Below, one piece after another: positions 50,876 through 51,407 of a stretch of 51,407 nt of DNA. Position 1 is the stretch's first letter. Every line of letters starts with the position of its first letter. The translations under genes were made by a program, and so were the position numbers. Source of the stretch: Candidatus Aphodousia faecipullorum (GTDB taxonomy: Bacteria > Pseudomonadota > Gammaproteobacteria > Burkholderiales > Burkholderiaceae_F); assembly GCA_018714205.1 (NCBI GenBank), contig DVNR01000003.1, forward strand, positions 1 through 51,407. Direction: 5' to 3'. The notes under the pieces were generated by a model. It saw nothing but the letters and a program-made list of their open reading frames with translations. It made no database searches and was not told the origin of the DNA.

Positions 50876-51040
50876 AAAAAAAAGCCGGGACTGCTCGATC
50901 CCGGCTTTAAACTCTCTCTCTTCCCTTGTAGGAGGACTGCTGTGCCTTCTCTCTACGTGTTTAACTTTAATGATTTGCTTGCCCAAAAGCCGTATACAAA
51001 TGCGTAGGGAGGCAACGAAATGTTTCCGTCGAAATGAAAA
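50876..51040 (-). ncRNA. Candidate small RNA (sibling 2) with rho-independent terminator
   Basis: The minus strand repeats the layout of sibling 1: GAAACATTTCGTTGC (ending near 51027), CCTCCC, ATTAAAGTTAAA, AGAGAGAAGGCACAGC, AGTCCTCC, ACAAGG, GAAGAGAGAGAGTT, then the hairpin AGCCGGGA/TCCCGGCT (50883-50906) and eight T. Between conserved blocks the sequence has changed freely, and the terminator stem keeps pairing while its first base pair (G-C to A-U) and loop differ. A promoter with TTGCCC, a 17-base gap and GATATT lies upstream at about 51070-51100. Confidence 0.6.
50942..51007 (+). other. Possible leader peptide frame, 21 residues
   Basis: On the plus strand GTG 50942 follows GGAGGA by five bases and encodes 21 residues with a FNF core, ending at TAG. 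It corresponds in position to the frame at 49276 in the first copy. As there, it may be only the complement of the C-rich motif of the minus-strand RNA. Confidence 0.25.
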
Positions 51041-51219
51041 AGTGTCTTAGTCAGATGATATTTTTATAAATATCAAAAGGATATGAAAATTGGGCAAAAG
51101 TAATTCCTTACAAATTTAAAATAAAATTTGAGTCTGTTGAAGACTGGAAGAAAAATATATTGACGACAGTCTCATTTTTTGAGAAATTCAAAGAAAACTA
51201 ACTCATTTGGGAGATTGAG

Positions 51220-51407
51220 ATGGACGAGAGTAAAAGAAATCTTTTGTTAGCGTTGTTGGCGTTCGGAGCTCTCAGCATCTCTCCCGTTCGTGTTTGGGCA
51301 GGTGATGACGATGATCGTGATGATGACGATGATCGTGATGATGACGATGATCGTGATGATGACGATGATCGTGATGATGACGATGATCGTGATAATGACG
51401 ATGATCG
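51220..51407 (+). CDS. N-terminal part of a secreted Asp-rich repeat protein
   Basis: The gene starts at ATG 51220 behind GGGAG and runs off the window. The first 26 or so residues form a signal peptide (MDESKRNLLLALLAFGAL, ending near VWA), followed by tandem DDDDDR units encoded by an 18-base repeat (51301-51407): a first variant, four perfect units and a last one with one Asp changed to Asn. The mature protein would be very acidic and should bind calcium or other cations, or basic surfaces. No known family is assigned; total length and any C-terminal domain are out of view. Confidence 0.7.
   Translation, partial: MDESKRNLLLALLAFGALSISPVRVWAGDDDDRDDDDDRDDDDDRDDDDDRDDDDDRDNDDD
51301..51407 (+). 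repeat. 18-bp tandem repeat encoding DDDDDR
   Basis: Six consecutive 18-base units of the form GATGATGACGATGATCGT fill the end of the window; the first and last carry single substitutions and the last is cut by the window edge. Such an array can change length by slippage. Confidence 0.9.

Larger units (their letters stand above)
50865..51219. other. Intergenic region holding repeat element copy 2
   Basis: Besides the repeat at 50876-51027, the remaining 190 bases are AT-rich and hold TTGATA- and TTGCCC-type hexamers on the minus strand that could start the small RNA, and the ribosome binding site of the last gene (GGGAG). No gene is seen. Confidence 0.6.

Noticed and set aside
51301-51407. 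CRISPR-like array
   Set aside because: The 18-base units are direct, without spacers, in frame and coding; they are a protein tandem repeat.

Overview
The window looks like the chromosome of an anaerobic or microaerophilic betaproteobacterium, most likely a gut member of the Sutterellaceae (Sutterella/Parasutterella-like). This is inferred from moderate GC, betaproteobacterial neighbourhoods (zapB-like/zapA, bamE near fur, nadK-recN, a DUF2782-like gene and a BPSS1780-like gene next to polA), an FNR regulator beside an oxygen-independent hemN with a perfect FNR box, and many anaerobic DcuC-type carriers. No rRNA, tRNA, CRISPR array, prophage or intact insertion sequence was recognised.

Layout. 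0-6 kb: tail of an unknown gene, a small unknown protein plus a RIO/WaaP-like kinase, ettA, a GNAT acetyltransferase and mnmC. 6-12.3 kb: zapA, a ZapB-like gene and bamE on the minus strand, a periplasmic thioredoxin-fold protein and fur on the plus strand, then nadK-recN and fabI. 12.3-16.8 kb: mltD, fnr, hemN and a second GNAT gene. 17-31.3 kb: an accessory catabolic island holding three DcuC-family carriers, two AbgA-like M20 amidohydrolases, an OFA-family MFS carrier, a diaminopropionate ammonia-lyase, a metal-dependent amidohydrolase, a CapA-like phosphoesterase and two GntR/HutC regulators. 31.3-35.2 kb: a DUF134-NifX fusion, alaS and tusA. 35.3-39.2 kb: a cupin gene with paired palindromic operators, a MerR regulator, a heavy-metal P-type ATPase, a separate HMA domain protein and an ArsR regulator. 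39.9-43.5 kb: a second catabolic module (DcuC, M20, GntR) that parallels the first. 43.5-44.4 kb: a gene-poor stretch. 44.4-49.1 kb: a membrane protein, a DUF2782-like gene, polA and a META-domain lipoprotein. 49.2-51.4 kb: a second OFA carrier flanked by two copies of a structured repeat, then the start of a secreted Asp-rich repeat protein.

How the genes work together. The two accessory modules combine uptake (DcuC and OFA carriers), amide hydrolysis (M20, amidohydrolase), deamination (YgeX-like lyase) and local GntR control. This suggests import and hydrolysis of small acylated amino acids, dipeptides or dicarboxylate-amide conjugates under anaerobic conditions; the substrate cannot be read from the sequence. 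Both divergent promoter regions of the first island share the same 12-bp palindrome, so they probably form one regulon. The metal region is a self-contained efflux system with three matching ArsR-type operator sequences.

The most unusual items are: two sibling minus-strand small-RNA candidates with anti-Shine-Dalgarno CCUCC motifs flanking the second OFA gene; the shared palindrome regulon; a polA whose proofreading carboxylates appear lost; and a decayed regulator between two identical operators.
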